Shown: positions 1 to 8,712, counted from the first letter of the stretch. The stretch: DNA of 64,000 bases from Lacticaseibacillus porcinae (GCF_003946305.1 NZ_RHNS01000001.1:310001-374000); one strand, 5' to 3'. Made by a program: numbers and translations. Notes: a model not told the origin generated them from the letters alone.

Positions 1-942
1 AAACAACTCGGTCAATTCTCCCAAACCATGCTTAACAAAGTCCAATCGCAAGATACTGGTGCTGTCGGGGACGCGTTGACCAGTTTAATGGCGCGGTTGA
101 ACGAAGCCAACCCAGATGAACTTCGCGCCGAAGACAACAATGTCTTTAAAAAGTTGTTCGGCAAAGTCCGGCGGTCGATTTTTGAAATTACCGCCAAATA
201 TCAAAAAATTGGCGCCCAAATCGACTCGATCGCTTCACGCCTTGAAAAAGAACAACAAGGCTTGCTCACCGATAATAAAATGCTCGATGAACTTTACGGC
301 CAAAACAAAGCGTATTTTGACGCGTTGAACATTTACATCGCTGCAGCGAAAATGAAGTTGCAAGAACTTGAAACCACAACGATCCCAGAAGCTATGGCCA
401 AAGCTCAAGCCTCAGGCGATCAAATGCAAGTTCAAGAAGTCAACGACCTCAAGCAATTCCAAACCCGTTTGGAAAAACGTGCTTATGACTTGGAACTCGC
501 CCGTCAAATCACCTTACAACAAGCCCCGCAAATTCGGTTGATTCAAAACACCAACCAAGCGCTTGCTGAAAAGATCCAAGCCTCGATCAACACCGCTATT
601 CCGTTATGGAAGAACCAAGTGGCGATTGCCTTGACTCTCTTGCGTCAAAAAGATGCGGTCACGGCGCAACGGCAAGTTTCTGAAACCACCAATGACTTGT
701 TGAAGAAAAACGCGGCGATGCTTAAGACCTCTGCCATTGAAACCGCCAAAGAAAACGAACGCGGTGTCGTCGACATCGAAACCCTCACCCAAACCCAAAA
801 CGATTTGGTGGAAACCCTGCAACAAACTTTGCAGATTCAACAAGAAGGTCGCAGCAAACGACAAGCTGCCGAACAAGAATTATCCAATATGGAAACTGAA
901 CTCAAAAATCACCTGCTGGATTACACCAAAGGCAATATGTGA
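1..942 (+). CDS. telA: TelA-family toxic anion resistance protein, 5' end cut by the window
   Basis: The reading frame is already open at base 1, so the true start lies outside the window; about 313 residues are visible while family members are usually near 380-400. The protein is soluble, rich in Gln, Glu and Lys, and long stretches have coiled-coil character (roughly residues 60-170 and 240-310). Composition and sequence fit the TelA/KlaA family, linked to tellurite and cell-envelope stress resistance, with no known enzymatic activity. It ends in a Rho-independent terminator. The family call is confident; the cellular role in lactobacilli is poorly defined. Confidence 0.8.
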   Translation, partial: KQLGQFSQTMLNKVQSQDTGAVGDALTSLMARLNEANPDELRAEDNNVFKKLFGKVRRSIFEITAKYQKIGAQIDSIASRLEKEQQGLLTDNKMLDELYGQNKAYFDALNIYIAAAKMKLQELETTTIPEAMAKAQASGDQMQVQEVNDLKQFQTRLEKRAYDLELARQITLQQAPQIRLIQNTNQALAEKIQASINTAIPLWKNQVAIALTLLRQKDAVTAQRQVSETTNDLLKKNAAMLKTSAIETAKENERGVVDIETLTQTQNDLVETLQQTLQIQQEGRSKRQAAEQELSNMETELKNHLLDYTKGNM

Positions 943-948
943 TGAACC

Positions 949-983
949 GCACAGTCAAATCTCAAGTGATTTGGCTGTTTTTT
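949..983 (+). terminator. Rho-independent terminator of telA
   Basis: An ACAGTCAAAT arm pairs with ATTTGGCTGT (one G-U pair) and is followed by seven T residues, directly after the telA stop codon. Confidence 0.8.
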
Positions 984-1081
984 TGTCTTGATAAGGTTAC
1001 GATTCAAACTCAAAGTATTGCATCACGACGATTCATGCATCTTACGTGAATACTTCATGAATTCAAAAAAGCAAACCACCT

Positions 1082-2515
1082 TCAGGCAGTTTGCTTGCGA
1101 TTTTGCCACATGCGATAAGCCGTTAAGATAAAGGCGATCACACATAACCCAATAGCGACAACAAACGCGACGCGCATGCCGCTGATGAATAATTGATTAT
1201 GGCCAGTTGGATAAGTCGACATATGGTGACCGGCAGTGTGACTCATTGCGGCAAACAAAGTGGTGGTTGCCGCTGAGATCCCCACGACCATCCCTAAGTT
1301 TCTGGCTAACGCATTTAAGCCCCCGGCAATACCTAGATCCTTCGGGGCCACTGCTGACATGATGATGGTGTTGTTCGGTGATTGAAACACCCCGTTGCCA
1401 AAGCCGTTAATGGCGATGATCACAATGATCACCCATAATGGACTAGACAAATGCCATAGTGCATAGCCGACTTGCGCCAGTAAAATCGCCCCTAACCCTA
1501 CTAACGTCAAGAAATATGGACCGATTTTATCAGACAGCGACCCTGACAGTGGCGCAATGATCACTTGGACGATCGGAAACACCATCATCAAATACCCGGC
1601 ATGCGTCGCGGAAAATCCCCGCGCATTTTCTAGATAAAATGGGGTGATCACATTGGAGAAGAAATTGGTCACAAAAATTAAGAACCCGGTTAACAGCGAC
1701 ACTGTGAATTCACGATTGGCAAACAACTTCAGCGATACCAATGGCATATGATGCCGCCGCTCGATGGCAATAAACACGGCAAACAACACCACTGCAAAAA
1801 TAAACAACCCGATGATCAGCGGTTGGCCAAAACCGACTTCTTGCCCTAACGATACTGCTAAGAAAAATGGTACGATCGCTAGCACATAAGTCCCAAAGCC
1901 GCCCCAGTCGATCGGTTGATGACTGGTTTGGAGATCTTTGGGTAAGACAAAGTGCCCAACGATCATGGTGATGATGCCGATCGGGATATTGATCCAGAAA
2001 ATATATCCCCAAGGCAGCGCCCCTAAGATCAAGCCGCCGATCCCAGGGCCTGCGATCGACCCAACTGCCACAAACGAGCCGATGAGTCCTAAGGCTTTGC
2101 CGCGTTCATGTTGCGGGAAGACTTCAGTGATAATGCCATTGTTGTTGGCCATGGTCATCGAAGCGCCTAGGGCTTGCATCACCCGGGCGAACAACAATAG
2201 ATAAAAGCTGTGATTGAATCCTGCAAGCAAACTCCCAACGGTAAATAACACCGTCCCGAAGCGGAAGACGCCGATTTTCCCTAAGGAATCGCCAAGTTTG
2301 CCCATTAACAACAACAACGCGCAAATGACGATCAAATAAATCGACACGACCCATTCTGCTTGGTTCATTGGCACATGAAGGTCTTTTGACATCACTGGCA
2401 ACGCAATATTGACGATGGACGCATCAAGCGTCGACATAATGGTGAACATCCCCACCGCGGTAATGATCCACCAACGATTCTTTTGGACTTGGGGATCTTG
2501 AACATAAGATTGCAC
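1082..2515 (-). CDS. MFS drug efflux transporter, DHA2 (EmrB/QacA-like), 14 TM
   Basis: A 477-residue membrane protein with about 14 hydrophobic segments, the length of DHA2-type proton-driven multidrug exporters. The motif A region (GKLGDSLGKI, near residue 72) after TM2, the motif C-like glycine/proline pattern (AGPGIGGLI, near residue 155) in TM5, and the N-terminal LDASIVNIALP sequence (near residue 30) are typical of the family. The start used is GTG at 2515; the Shine-Dalgarno match is weak (AAGGCGG about 14 nt upstream), so the start is uncertain. A TATACT box lies at 2549-2554. The substrate cannot be told from sequence and no regulator is adjacent. Confidence 0.85.
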   Translation of the reverse strand: MQSYVQDPQVQKNRWWIITAVGMFTIMSTLDASIVNIALPVMSKDLHVPMNQAEWVVSIYLIVICALLLLMGKLGDSLGKIGVFRFGTVLFTVGSLLAGFNHSFYLLLFARVMQALGASMTMANNNGIITEVFPQHERGKALGLIGSFVAVGSIAGPGIGGLILGALPWGYIFWINIPIGIITMIVGHFVLPKDLQTSHQPIDWGGFGTYVLAIVPFFLAVSLGQEVGFGQPLIIGLFIFAVVLFAVFIAIERRHHMPLVSLKLFANREFTVSLLTGFLIFVTNFFSNVITPFYLENARGFSATHAGYLMMVFPIVQVIIAPLSGSLSDKIGPYFLTLVGLGAILLAQVGYALWHLSSPLWVIIVIIAINGFGNGVFQSPNNTIIMSAVAPKDLGIAGGLNALARNLGMVVGISAATTTLFAAMSHTAGHHMSTYPTGHNQLFISGMRVAFVVAIGLCVIAFILTAYRMWQNRKQTA

Positions 2516-2653
2516 GATTTGAACGCCGCCTTTTCTGAAAGTACTTTTAGTATACGCCCATTTACCAAAAAATTACCAATTTGACGTCTTCGATACAAGA
2601 AATCAGTCATGTCTTTACATTCAGCCGCTATCCTGAAATGAGGAGGAGAACTC

Positions 2654-3493
2654 ATGAAAAAACTCACTTGGCTGTTATGTAGCCTATTGGTATTAGGCTT
2701 GACTGGTTGCGGCATCCACCAAGCAACCGCCAAAAATGATCCCACCATCACCATCGCCGGCTCCACCGCGATGCAACCACTACTCAAAGCTGCCGCCAAC
2801 GCACAAAAAAATACCATCACCATCAAAGGCGGTGGTAGTGCTGCCGGCTTAAATGCGGTCGCAACTGACAAGGTGACTATCGGTGCTGCCGACATGTTTG
2901 CAGAAAATTCCAATACCCCTGCGGTGAAACTGGTCGATCATCAAATCGCGGTGGTCGGCATTGCGCCGATCATCGATCCAGATGCTGGGGTATCGAATTT
3001 GACCACTGATCAACTCAAAGCAGTGTTTGCTGGGAAGTTGACGAACTGGCAACAACTTGGCGGCAAAGCCATGCCGATCAAAGTGTTTGTCCGCGAAGCT
3101 GGTTCTGGCACGCGCACTGCCTTTGAAGCCCTCGCCTTGCGCGGCGTCCAAGGCGTACAAGGCCATGTGTTGAATTCATCGCAAGCAATGGTCAAACAAG
3201 TTAAAAACACACCAGGTGCCATCGGCTATGTCGCCTTTTCAGCGCTACAAGCAGGTGTGCGACCGTTGTTGTTGAATGGTGTTAATCCCACTGATGCTAA
3301 CGTGACCACCAATCGATGGGAAATTTGGGCGTATGAACATTTGTATACCAACGGTGCGCCGAGTGCCCCAGTTGCAAAGTTTATTCATCAGGTACAAACG
3401 GATGATGCGCAAATCAAACAATTAGGCTACATCCCCACTAGCGCCATGCAAGTCGCGCGCACCCATGATGGTCAAATCGAAGATACCTATTAA
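2654..3493 (+). CDS. PstS-like phosphate-binding lipoprotein, orphan
   Basis: A 279-residue extracytoplasmic protein. The start ATG follows a strong GAGGAGG site. The N-terminus is a lipoprotein signal peptide with a lipobox ending LTGC (Cys at about residue 19). The mature part has the PstS phosphate-binding signatures GSTAMQPLL near the N-terminus and REAGSGTRTAFE in the middle. It would normally deliver phosphate to PstCAB, but no pstC, pstA, pstB or phoU is nearby, so it may be a second scavenging protein or a sensor. The family is clear; specificity for phosphate is inferred. Confidence 0.8.
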   Translation: MKKLTWLLCSLLVLGLTGCGIHQATAKNDPTITIAGSTAMQPLLKAAANAQKNTITIKGGGSAAGLNAVATDKVTIGAADMFAENSNTPAVKLVDHQIAVVGIAPIIDPDAGVSNLTTDQLKAVFAGKLTNWQQLGGKAMPIKVFVREAGSGTRTAFEALALRGVQGVQGHVLNSSQAMVKQVKNTPGAIGYVAFSALQAGVRPLLLNGVNPTDANVTTNRWEIWAYEHLYTNGAPSAPVAKFIHQVQTDDAQIKQLGYIPTSAMQVARTHDGQIEDTY

Positions 3494-3497
3494 GTTG

Positions 3498-3536
3498 AAA
3501 CGACGCAGTCACTTTTCGTGGCTGCGTCGTTTGTTT
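3498..3536 (+). terminator. Rho-independent terminator after the PstS-like gene
   Basis: An AACGACGCAGTCAC arm pairs with GTGGCTGCGTCGTT (one G-U pair) and is followed by TGTTT. It overlaps the 3' end of the convergent gene at 3535 and may act in both directions. Confidence 0.75.
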
Positions 3537-3867
3537 AATAATCCAATTGTTTGAGTCGTAGCAACGCTTCTCCATTTGGTTGCATCACCACTTTATACAA
3601 ACCGAGTACCCGTTCATCGATTTGTGCTTGCAGTTTGTCGCCTTTTTGCATTTTCGCTTGGACATGGTTGAAGCCATGTTCCAACACAGTGAGCACCCCG
3701 CGCCCACCGATTTCAAATCCGAGGCGATCGTTGTCAGACAGTTGACGATTTGCTAAAGCTTGCATTTGCGCCTGCATTGCCGCGGATACTGTGATTTCAT
3801 CGACTTGCTGGTGCAACGCCTCTGCCAAGGCTTCTGGTGTTGCCACTGTGATTCTCCCCACTCCCAT
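3535..3867 (-). CDS. Small protein of unknown function (110 aa)
   Basis: I do not recognise this family. The open frame extends to 3933, but an AAGGAGG site immediately upstream selects ATG at 3867 (protein begins MGVGRITVATPEAL). The product is soluble with no signal peptide or TM segment. The N-terminal half looks helical and Ala/Gln rich, the C-terminal half has alternating hydrophobic beta-like strands. A cre-like palindrome sits just upstream of the ribosome site, so carbon catabolite control is likely. The neighbours (PstS-like gene, amino-acid transporter) do not suggest a role. Confidence 0.6.
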   Translation of the reverse strand: MGVGRITVATPEALAEALHQQVDEITVSAAMQAQMQALANRQLSDNDRLGFEIGGRGVLTVLEHGFNHVQAKMQKGDKLQAQIDERVLGLYKVVMQPNGEALLRLKQLDY

Positions 3868-3886
3868 AAAAGTTCCTCCTTGTAAA

Positions 3887-3900
3887 TGTAATCGCTTACG
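3887..3900 (-). promoter_or_regulatory. cre-like CcpA site in the leader of the 110-aa gene
   Basis: TGTAATCGCTTACG matches the CcpA consensus TGWAANCGNTNWCA at every fixed base except the last. On the minus strand it lies between a TATACT -10 box (about 3905-3912) and the AAGGAGG ribosome site, where CcpA binding would block transcription. Confidence 0.6.
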
Positions 3901-3936
3901 AGTATAGTATACCCTCCCCCGACACGAACACAACGC

Positions 3937-3965
3937 AAAAAGCCTGACCGAAAAGGCCAGACTTT
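3937..3965 (-). terminator. Rho-independent terminator of the amino-acid ABC fusion gene
   Basis: On the minus strand GTCTGGCC pairs with GGTCAGGC across a short loop, followed by TTTTTG, directly after the stop codon at 3972. Confidence 0.65.
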
Positions 3966-3971
3966 CATCGC

Positions 3972-5429
3972 TTAATTCGTATGATTGAATTTGTGTTCGA
4001 AATGCTGCAGTATGCGCGACAACCCAAAAGTCAAAATGAAGTACAATACCATGGCCACGACGATTGGCAGCACCCCTTTATAAGTATCAGCTTGTACGAT
4101 CCGCAACTGATAAATTAAATCGGCGACCCCAATGATGGAGACAATAGACGTTTCTTTGATCAGCGAAATAAATTCATTTCCAAGCGCCGGCCAAATGGTC
4201 ACAATAGCTTGCGGGAAGATCACATTTTGCATGGTTTGTTTAGTGGATAAACCTAACGAACGAGCAGCTTCTTTTTGACCGACAGGCACCGATTCAATGC
4301 CTGAACGGAAGACTTCTGACACATATGCCGCAGAGTTCAACCCGACGGCTAACGTCCCAGCAACAACAGCAGAAATATCATAAAACATCCCGATGCCAAA
4401 GTAGATAAACATCACTTGCACCATTAACGGGGTCCCGCGAATAAATTCCACATAAGCCGTTGCTAACGCGTGCCAAACTTTGGTGTGACCGATGCGGATC
4501 AACGCCAGGCCTGCGCCGAGCAACACGCCGATGATCACAGCGACCAACGAGATGCCAACCGTGTAGCCGACCCCTTTTGCAAAATAGGACCAGTAATGCC
4601 ACATCGACGTATTTGCGGTGTTAGTATTCATCAACTTCCCAGCTTCTGGTAAATATTGTTTGTTGATGAGATTTTTTTGTTGAATTTTTTTGATCGATTG
4701 GTTGATCGCTAGCGTCAAGCTCGTCGAACCTTTAGGTAACGCAATGGCATTACCAGCTTCGTCGCCAGACACTTCAAACTTCCCATTGATCGTGGTGAGG
4801 CCAGGATCTGAACTGGCGTACGCTAACGCAGAAGCAGAGTCTTTCACCAACCCGTCAATTTTATGGGCTTTTAACGCTAACACCAAGTCCGCCGCATTTT
4901 CCATGCCGACCAGCTTAGCACCAGGCATTTGTTCTTTGACTAAGTCATAAGGAATCGTGCCGACCACGGCGCCGACTTTCTTGCCGCTGAAGGAATTTTT
5001 GTTTTTATACAAGCCTTTGTCGGTTTTGTTGATGATGATGTATTGCTTGGAGACATAGTATGAATCGGTGAAATCAACATGTTTCTTACGAGCAGCAGTG
5101 GGTGAAAAGCCGGATAAGATCATATCGACTTTCCCAGTTTCAAGCGCCACAAGCATTGAGTCAAACGACATTTTCTTGACGACGAGCTTCACGCCGAGAT
5201 CTTTGGCAATTTGTTTCCCGATGGAAATATCCATCCCGACGATTTCACTTTTGCCATTTTGATTGACTTGAAATTCATATGGTGGGTAATTCGGGGAGTT
5301 GCCCATCACCAAGGTGCCTTTTTTCTGAATGCGCGTTAAGGAATCGTCAGTAGCGGCGTGGACATTTTGCTGCCCAGCGCCGATCACCAACATTAATAAA
5401 ACAAATAATAGCCCGAAGATTTTTTTCAT
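3972..5429 (-). CDS. Amino-acid ABC transporter, fused substrate-binding and permease protein
   Basis: A 485-residue fusion. The start chosen is ATG at 5429 (MKKIFGLLF), preceded by GAGG; the open frame reaches 5468 but that extension would bury the signal peptide. Residues 1-26 are a signal peptide ending near VHA-A. Residues about 30-270 are a periplasmic-binding domain of the polar amino-acid family (GTLVMGNSPNYPPYEF; GMDISIGKQIAKDLG). Residues about 285-485 are a HisM/GlnP-type permease with the EAA loop (EAARSLGLSTKQTM). Such fusions work with a separate ATPase for glutamine or related amino acids. No ATPase gene is adjacent, so it must use one encoded elsewhere. Confidence 0.88.
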   Translation of the reverse strand: MKKIFGLLFVLLMLVIGAGQQNVHAATDDSLTRIQKKGTLVMGNSPNYPPYEFQVNQNGKSEIVGMDISIGKQIAKDLGVKLVVKKMSFDSMLVALETGKVDMILSGFSPTAARKKHVDFTDSYYVSKQYIIINKTDKGLYKNKNSFSGKKVGAVVGTIPYDLVKEQMPGAKLVGMENAADLVLALKAHKIDGLVKDSASALAYASSDPGLTTINGKFEVSGDEAGNAIALPKGSTSLTLAINQSIKKIQQKNLINKQYLPEAGKLMNTNTANTSMWHYWSYFAKGVGYTVGISLVAVIIGVLLGAGLALIRIGHTKVWHALATAYVEFIRGTPLMVQVMFIYFGIGMFYDISAVVAGTLAVGLNSAAYVSEVFRSGIESVPVGQKEAARSLGLSTKQTMQNVIFPQAIVTIWPALGNEFISLIKETSIVSIIGVADLIYQLRIVQADTYKGVLPIVVAMVLYFILTFGLSRILQHFEHKFNHTN

Positions 5430-5488
5430 GTACCCAACCTCATTTTTCAACATTGGTCTAGAATACACTTTTGTAAATATTTATGCAA

Positions 5489-5514
5489 GAAAAAAACGGT
5501 CATCACTGACCGTT
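5489..5514 (-). terminator. Rho-independent terminator of the P-loop kinase gene
   Basis: A perfect AACGGTCA/TGACCGTT hairpin followed on the minus strand by seven T residues, just after the stop at 5519. Confidence 0.8.
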
Positions 5515-5518
5515 CCTC

Positions 5519-5986
5519 CTAGATTCGATTGAGATCTGATAATACCAGCGCGACATCGCGTTGGGGTAAACGCCGATCTGCTGCACTGAGTACATCGTCT
5601 ACTCGCCACCAGCGCTTTTGAATGGCTTCGTCGAAACGCTGAGCATTATGAGCCACACATGTTGCAAACGGGACATCTAAATAATAAATCAGCGTTGGCC
5701 CCTGCCATTCATCGACAACTTGTTCCAGCATTTCGCCGTACACATCCCGTCGCAAAATGCCTTCAACGATCACCAGTGGATAATGGTCATGACCAAAGCG
5801 AATCAGATCCTTGATCAGTGCCACTGTCGGCGTGCCCACATGATCATTAGCATGCAATAACTCGCGCCGCACTTGATCTTGATGAATCACCAAGCAGGCG
5901 TCTGCCCCAAAATGAACTTGCAAAGTATCAGCCATTGAAGTTTTCCCACTGCCAGAATTTCCGCGAATGATCACTAAGGTTGGCAT
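5519..5986 (-). CDS. P-loop NTPase, small-molecule kinase-like
   Basis: A 155-residue cytosolic protein with a Walker A motif GNSGSGKTS at residues 9-17, followed by a HQDQVRREL segment as in AAA_33/zeta-like and uridine/gluconate-kinase-like proteins, and a second hydrophobic strand (PLVIVEGIL). The family phosphorylates small molecules or nucleotides, but the substrate cannot be assigned. It lies 12 nt downstream of the flippase gene in the same direction and ends at a terminator, so it is probably the last gene of that transcript. ATG at 5986 has a TGGAGGCG site. Confidence 0.75.
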   Translation of the reverse strand: MPTLVIIRGNSGSGKTSMADTLQVHFGADACLVIHQDQVRRELLHANDHVGTPTVALIKDLIRFGHDHYPLVIVEGILRRDVYGEMLEQVVDEWQGPTLIYYLDVPFATCVAHNAQRFDEAIQKRWWRVDDVLSAADRRLPQRDVALVLSDLNRI

Positions 5987-5998
5987 AGGCGCCTCCAG

Positions 5999-7624
5999 TT
6001 ATTTGATATGCAACTTGGTTCGTAGTCCTTCGATGCGTCCACCGAGCAAGTCATCGGCTAACCGCAACTTCAACACGAGATAAACGTAAACTGCTGCACC
6101 ACCACCAGCACCAACTAACAACACTGGGATCGCAGTAATTTTACGCACGCCACCTAGCCACCAGTCGAAGCCGCCGACTACTGCTGTGGCAAAGACAAAC
6201 ATCACCAGCGCACACCCTAATAGTTGCGAAATATGCGTCCCCAGCACTGACCAGTCGAGATCATACCGCTGATCTAAGGCGTGAAGCATCAAGAATACTG
6301 AAACCATCATTCCGATACCAGTGGCCACCAAAGGCGCAAAACCTTGTAGCCAATAAACTAATGGCCATTGCAAAATAATTTTCACCGCAAAGCCGATCAA
6401 GAAATAAATGATCGCTTGACGATTTTGATACAAGCCTTGCATCACCGCGGCAAGGACTGTGAACAGCCCCATCGCGATCGCGACATAGGCGTTGAACTGC
6501 AACATGTGCACCCCGACGATATCATCAGAGTAAAACAACGCGTACAACGGACGCGCCACCGCCGACATACCTAGCGCACTGGGCCACATCACCAAGAAAA
6601 ACAACCGCAAAATATTTTCAATTTGCGTAGCGACACCATGTTTATCGCCTTTGGTAAACGCCCCTGCTAATAACGGAATGGCAGTGACGGCTAACGCTGA
6701 GGCCAGCGACACAACGATCATCACCAACTTGTTGGTGTTAAAAGCAAACAACCCATATAAGTAGTTGATTTGATCGTTGGAGACATGAAAGAAGAAACTC
6801 AAGAATTCAGGAAAACTGTACTGATCAAAGAATTGATACAACACCGTCCCAGCATCTAGGATAATGAAGGGAATCGACTGATGAAGCACTTCTCCGAGTA
6901 AGGTCTTCGTCGGTGCTGGAACGTCAGTCGCCACCAAATCAAATTCTTTATGTTGCCGCGTATACACGAAAATCAAAAAGATCAACGCGATCGCGGCCCC
7001 GACAAAGGCCCCAAAGGTTGAATGCGCAACGGCTTGCACATAATCGCCTGAGCCGACACGCATGATCAAAAACGTGGACCCCAACATATAAACTACGCGG
7101 GCGAACTGCTCCAATAATTGTGAAACAGCACTCGGCGCCATTTGTGAATAGCCTTGGAAGTACCCGCGTAAGATACTCATCGGCGGGATCAACAGCAATG
7201 GCCACACCAAAGCATGCAGCACTGGGATCATGTGCGGATCCACATGTCCGTTTTGCATCGCGAGGATCGGCGTGAGTAACCACAAAGCCCCGGCACTCAC
7301 GACCCCTAACCCGATCATCAAGATCATACTGCGGTGAAAGAGCTTTTTAGCCGAGCCATATTGATCTGCCGCCAAGTAATGCGCCACTTGTTTAGAAACG
7401 GCACTGGGGATCCCAGCTGTCGAAATAATCAAAAACAAACTGTAAATGTTATACCCGCGGGCAAACAACGCATTGGCAGCGGTCCAATGCCCGCCCATCC
7501 ACATCACCCAAGGAATGACGTAAATCGCGCCTAACACGCGTGAAAAAATCGATCCCGCGGTCATCCATGCGGAACCTTTGACTAACGCGGCTTTGGCCTG
7601 CGAATTATCTGCGATGTCACTCAC
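5999..7624 (-). CDS. Polysaccharide/lipid II flippase-like protein (MurJ/SpoVB, MATE-like superfamily)
   Basis: A membrane protein of about 541 residues with some 14 TM helices, belonging to the MOP superfamily of polysaccharide and lipid-linked oligosaccharide flippases (SpoVB/YtgP/MurJ type). The N-terminus VKGSAWMTAGSIFSRVLGAI is typical of lactobacillal members. The frame is open from a GTG at 7666, but a TATAAT box at 7643-7648 lies inside that extension, so I place the start at GTG 7624, after a TTTGGGGG ribosome site. It may export lipid II or wall polysaccharide precursors; the closest role is YtgP/MurJ-like. It heads a two-gene unit with the P-loop kinase. Confidence 0.82.
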   Translation of the reverse strand: MSDIADNSQAKAALVKGSAWMTAGSIFSRVLGAIYVIPWVMWMGGHWTAANALFARGYNIYSLFLIISTAGIPSAVSKQVAHYLAADQYGSAKKLFHRSMILMIGLGVVSAGALWLLTPILAMQNGHVDPHMIPVLHALVWPLLLIPPMSILRGYFQGYSQMAPSAVSQLLEQFARVVYMLGSTFLIMRVGSGDYVQAVAHSTFGAFVGAAIALIFLIFVYTRQHKEFDLVATDVPAPTKTLLGEVLHQSIPFIILDAGTVLYQFFDQYSFPEFLSFFFHVSNDQINYLYGLFAFNTNKLVMIVVSLASALAVTAIPLLAGAFTKGDKHGVATQIENILRLFFLVMWPSALGMSAVARPLYALFYSDDIVGVHMLQFNAYVAIAMGLFTVLAAVMQGLYQNRQAIIYFLIGFAVKIILQWPLVYWLQGFAPLVATGIGMMVSVFLMLHALDQRYDLDWSVLGTHISQLLGCALVMFVFATAVVGGFDWWLGGVRKITAIPVLLVGAGGGAAVYVYLVLKLRLADDLLGGRIEGLRTKLHIK

Positions 7625-7642
7625 CCCCAAATCATAACTAAT

Positions 7643-7648
7643 ATTATA
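7643..7648 (-). promoter_or_regulatory. -10 box of the flippase gene
   Basis: A perfect TATAAT on the minus strand, about 19 nt upstream of the GTG at 7624; the -35 is weak. It decides against the longer open frame and predicts a very short leader. Confidence 0.5.
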
Positions 7649-7696
7649 CGACGTCGGCAAAACCACGGTTCAGGTTTTACTAATCTTTGCGTTTTC

Positions 7697-8044
7697 TTAA
7701 CGCCCTAACCAAATCCCCAAACTTGCTGCCAGCACGCCTAAAATCACAGTCCCGACATAATAGCCGAACACTTGCGGCCAAAGTTTGCGGTTGATCAAGC
7801 CTAACGTATCCACATGCAGGGTTGAAAAGGTGGTATACCCACCTAACAAACCAGTTGCGATGAGTAAATGTAAATGGTTTGGTAACCCCATCACACTCAC
7901 CCACCCCGCAACGAATGCGCCGGTGACATTGATCACCATGGTCATCCAAGGACGCGTCGGCCACACGATTTTACCCAGTTGCGTCAATGCATAGCGCAGC
8001 AAAGCACCAAAGCCAGCACCGATGCCTACCATCAATAGGTTCAT
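7697..8044 (-). CDS. crcB: CrcB/Fluc fluoride channel subunit 2
   Basis: A 115-residue protein with four TM helices, the size of a Fluc monomer. It has the family features GAGFGALLRYALT near the N-terminus and LLGGYTTFSTLHVDTL in TM3, including the conserved FST break. Fluc proteins form dual-topology dimers that expel fluoride from the cytosol. Its ATG (8042-8044) overlaps the stop codon of the upstream crcB (ATGA arrangement) behind a CGGAGG site, so the two are translationally coupled and probably form a heterodimer. Confidence 0.9.
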   Translation of the reverse strand: MNLLMVGIGAGFGALLRYALTQLGKIVWPTRPWMTMVINVTGAFVAGWVSVMGLPNHLHLLIATGLLGGYTTFSTLHVDTLGLINRKLWPQVFGYYVGTVILGVLAASLGIWLGR

Positions 8045-8400
8045 GCGCGCCTCCGATCAGCGATCACAAAAGCAATCAGTGTGCACAAACTCCCACCAAT
8101 CAAATTCATTGCAAAAATCACCATTGACTCAGCATTGACGTGTTGCACCAAGTTTAACACAAAGGTCGAAAAGGTCGTAAATGCGCCGACAAACCCGGTT
8201 CCTAACAGCAAACTCACCCAATCAGGGAGATCTAGGCGTTGGGCGATGCCATAAGTCAAATACGTCAATAAGAAACAACCGACTAAGTTCACGGTCAAGG
8301 TCCCTAACAAACTAGTCGCATCATGTAACCACAAGTCGATGCCATAGCGACTGACGCCGCCTAAGACCCCACCGATGAAAACTGCTAGTGATTTTTGCAC
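8041..8400 (-). CDS. crcB: CrcB/Fluc fluoride channel subunit 1
   Basis: A 119-residue protein with four TM segments. The motifs GGVLGGVSRYGIDL and GFVGAFTTFSTFVLNL match the fluoride channel family. The start is GTG at 8400 behind GAGGTGAAGG. It is the upstream partner of the second crcB, overlapping by four bases. No fluoride riboswitch consensus is visible between this start and the upstream cold-shock terminator, although a TACAAT box at about 8437-8442 offers a promoter. Confidence 0.9.
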   Translation of the reverse strand: MQKSLAVFIGGVLGGVSRYGIDLWLHDATSLLGTLTVNLVGCFLLTYLTYGIAQRLDLPDWVSLLLGTGFVGAFTTFSTFVLNLVQHVNAESMVIFAMNLIGGSLCTLIAFVIADRRRA

Positions 8401-8451
8401 TTTCCCTTCACCTCAACAAACAAAATATCATTCCATTGTACGCCGCTAATC

Positions 8452-8488
8452 AAAAAAGCGCCATCGAGAATTGCTTCTCAATGGCGCT
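8452..8488 (-). terminator. Rho-independent terminator of the ileS-csp transcript
   Basis: On the minus strand AGCGCCATTGAGAA pairs with TTCTCGATGGCGCT (one G-U pair) around a short loop, followed by TTTTTT, just after the csp stop. Confidence 0.9.
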
Positions 8489-8495
8489 CATTCAC

Positions 8496-8711
8496 CTAGG
8501 CTTCAGGTTTGGGTTGCACTTTGGTGACATTCGCTGCTTGCGGACCGCGAGCACCTTCGACGATGACGAATTTCACTTCTTCACCAGGCACTAACGTTTG
8601 TCGCCCGCCGCCTTGAATGGCGGAAAAATGCACAAACACATCAGGCTGTTCTGGAATTTCAATGAAGCCAAAGCCTTTGTCTTCATTGTAGTTTTTTACG
8701 CGTCCTAACAT
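8496..8711 (-). CDS. Cold-shock domain protein
   Basis: A 71-residue nucleic-acid-binding protein with the two RNA-binding motifs of the cold-shock domain: RNP1 KGFGFIE (residues 12-18) and RNP2 VFVHFS (residues 25-30). The start ATG (8709-8711) lies one base after the ileS stop codon (8713-8715) and its GAGG site is inside the ileS 3' end, so it is co-transcribed and probably translationally coupled with ileS. Longer open frames into ileS are overlap artefacts. The N-terminus ([11 protein letters not shown]) departs from the common MxxGTVKWFN form, notably YN for WF, suggesting a divergent paralogue rather than the main cold-shock protein. Confidence 0.88.
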   Translation of the reverse strand: MLGRVKNYNEDKGFGFIEIPEQPDVFVHFSAIQGGGRQTLVPGEEVKFVIVEGARGPQAANVTKVQPKPEA

Positions 8712-8712
8712 A

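Noticed and set aside
1938-2204. Plus-strand open frame opposite the MFS gene
   Set aside because: It is a shadow of the real gene on the other strand, with no ribosome site; the same applies to the many similar frames across the window.
7625-7666. Longer start for the flippase
   Set aside because: A perfect TATAAT box lies inside the extension.
8401-8451. Fluoride riboswitch upstream of crcB
   Set aside because: The gap is too short and shows no recognisable motif.
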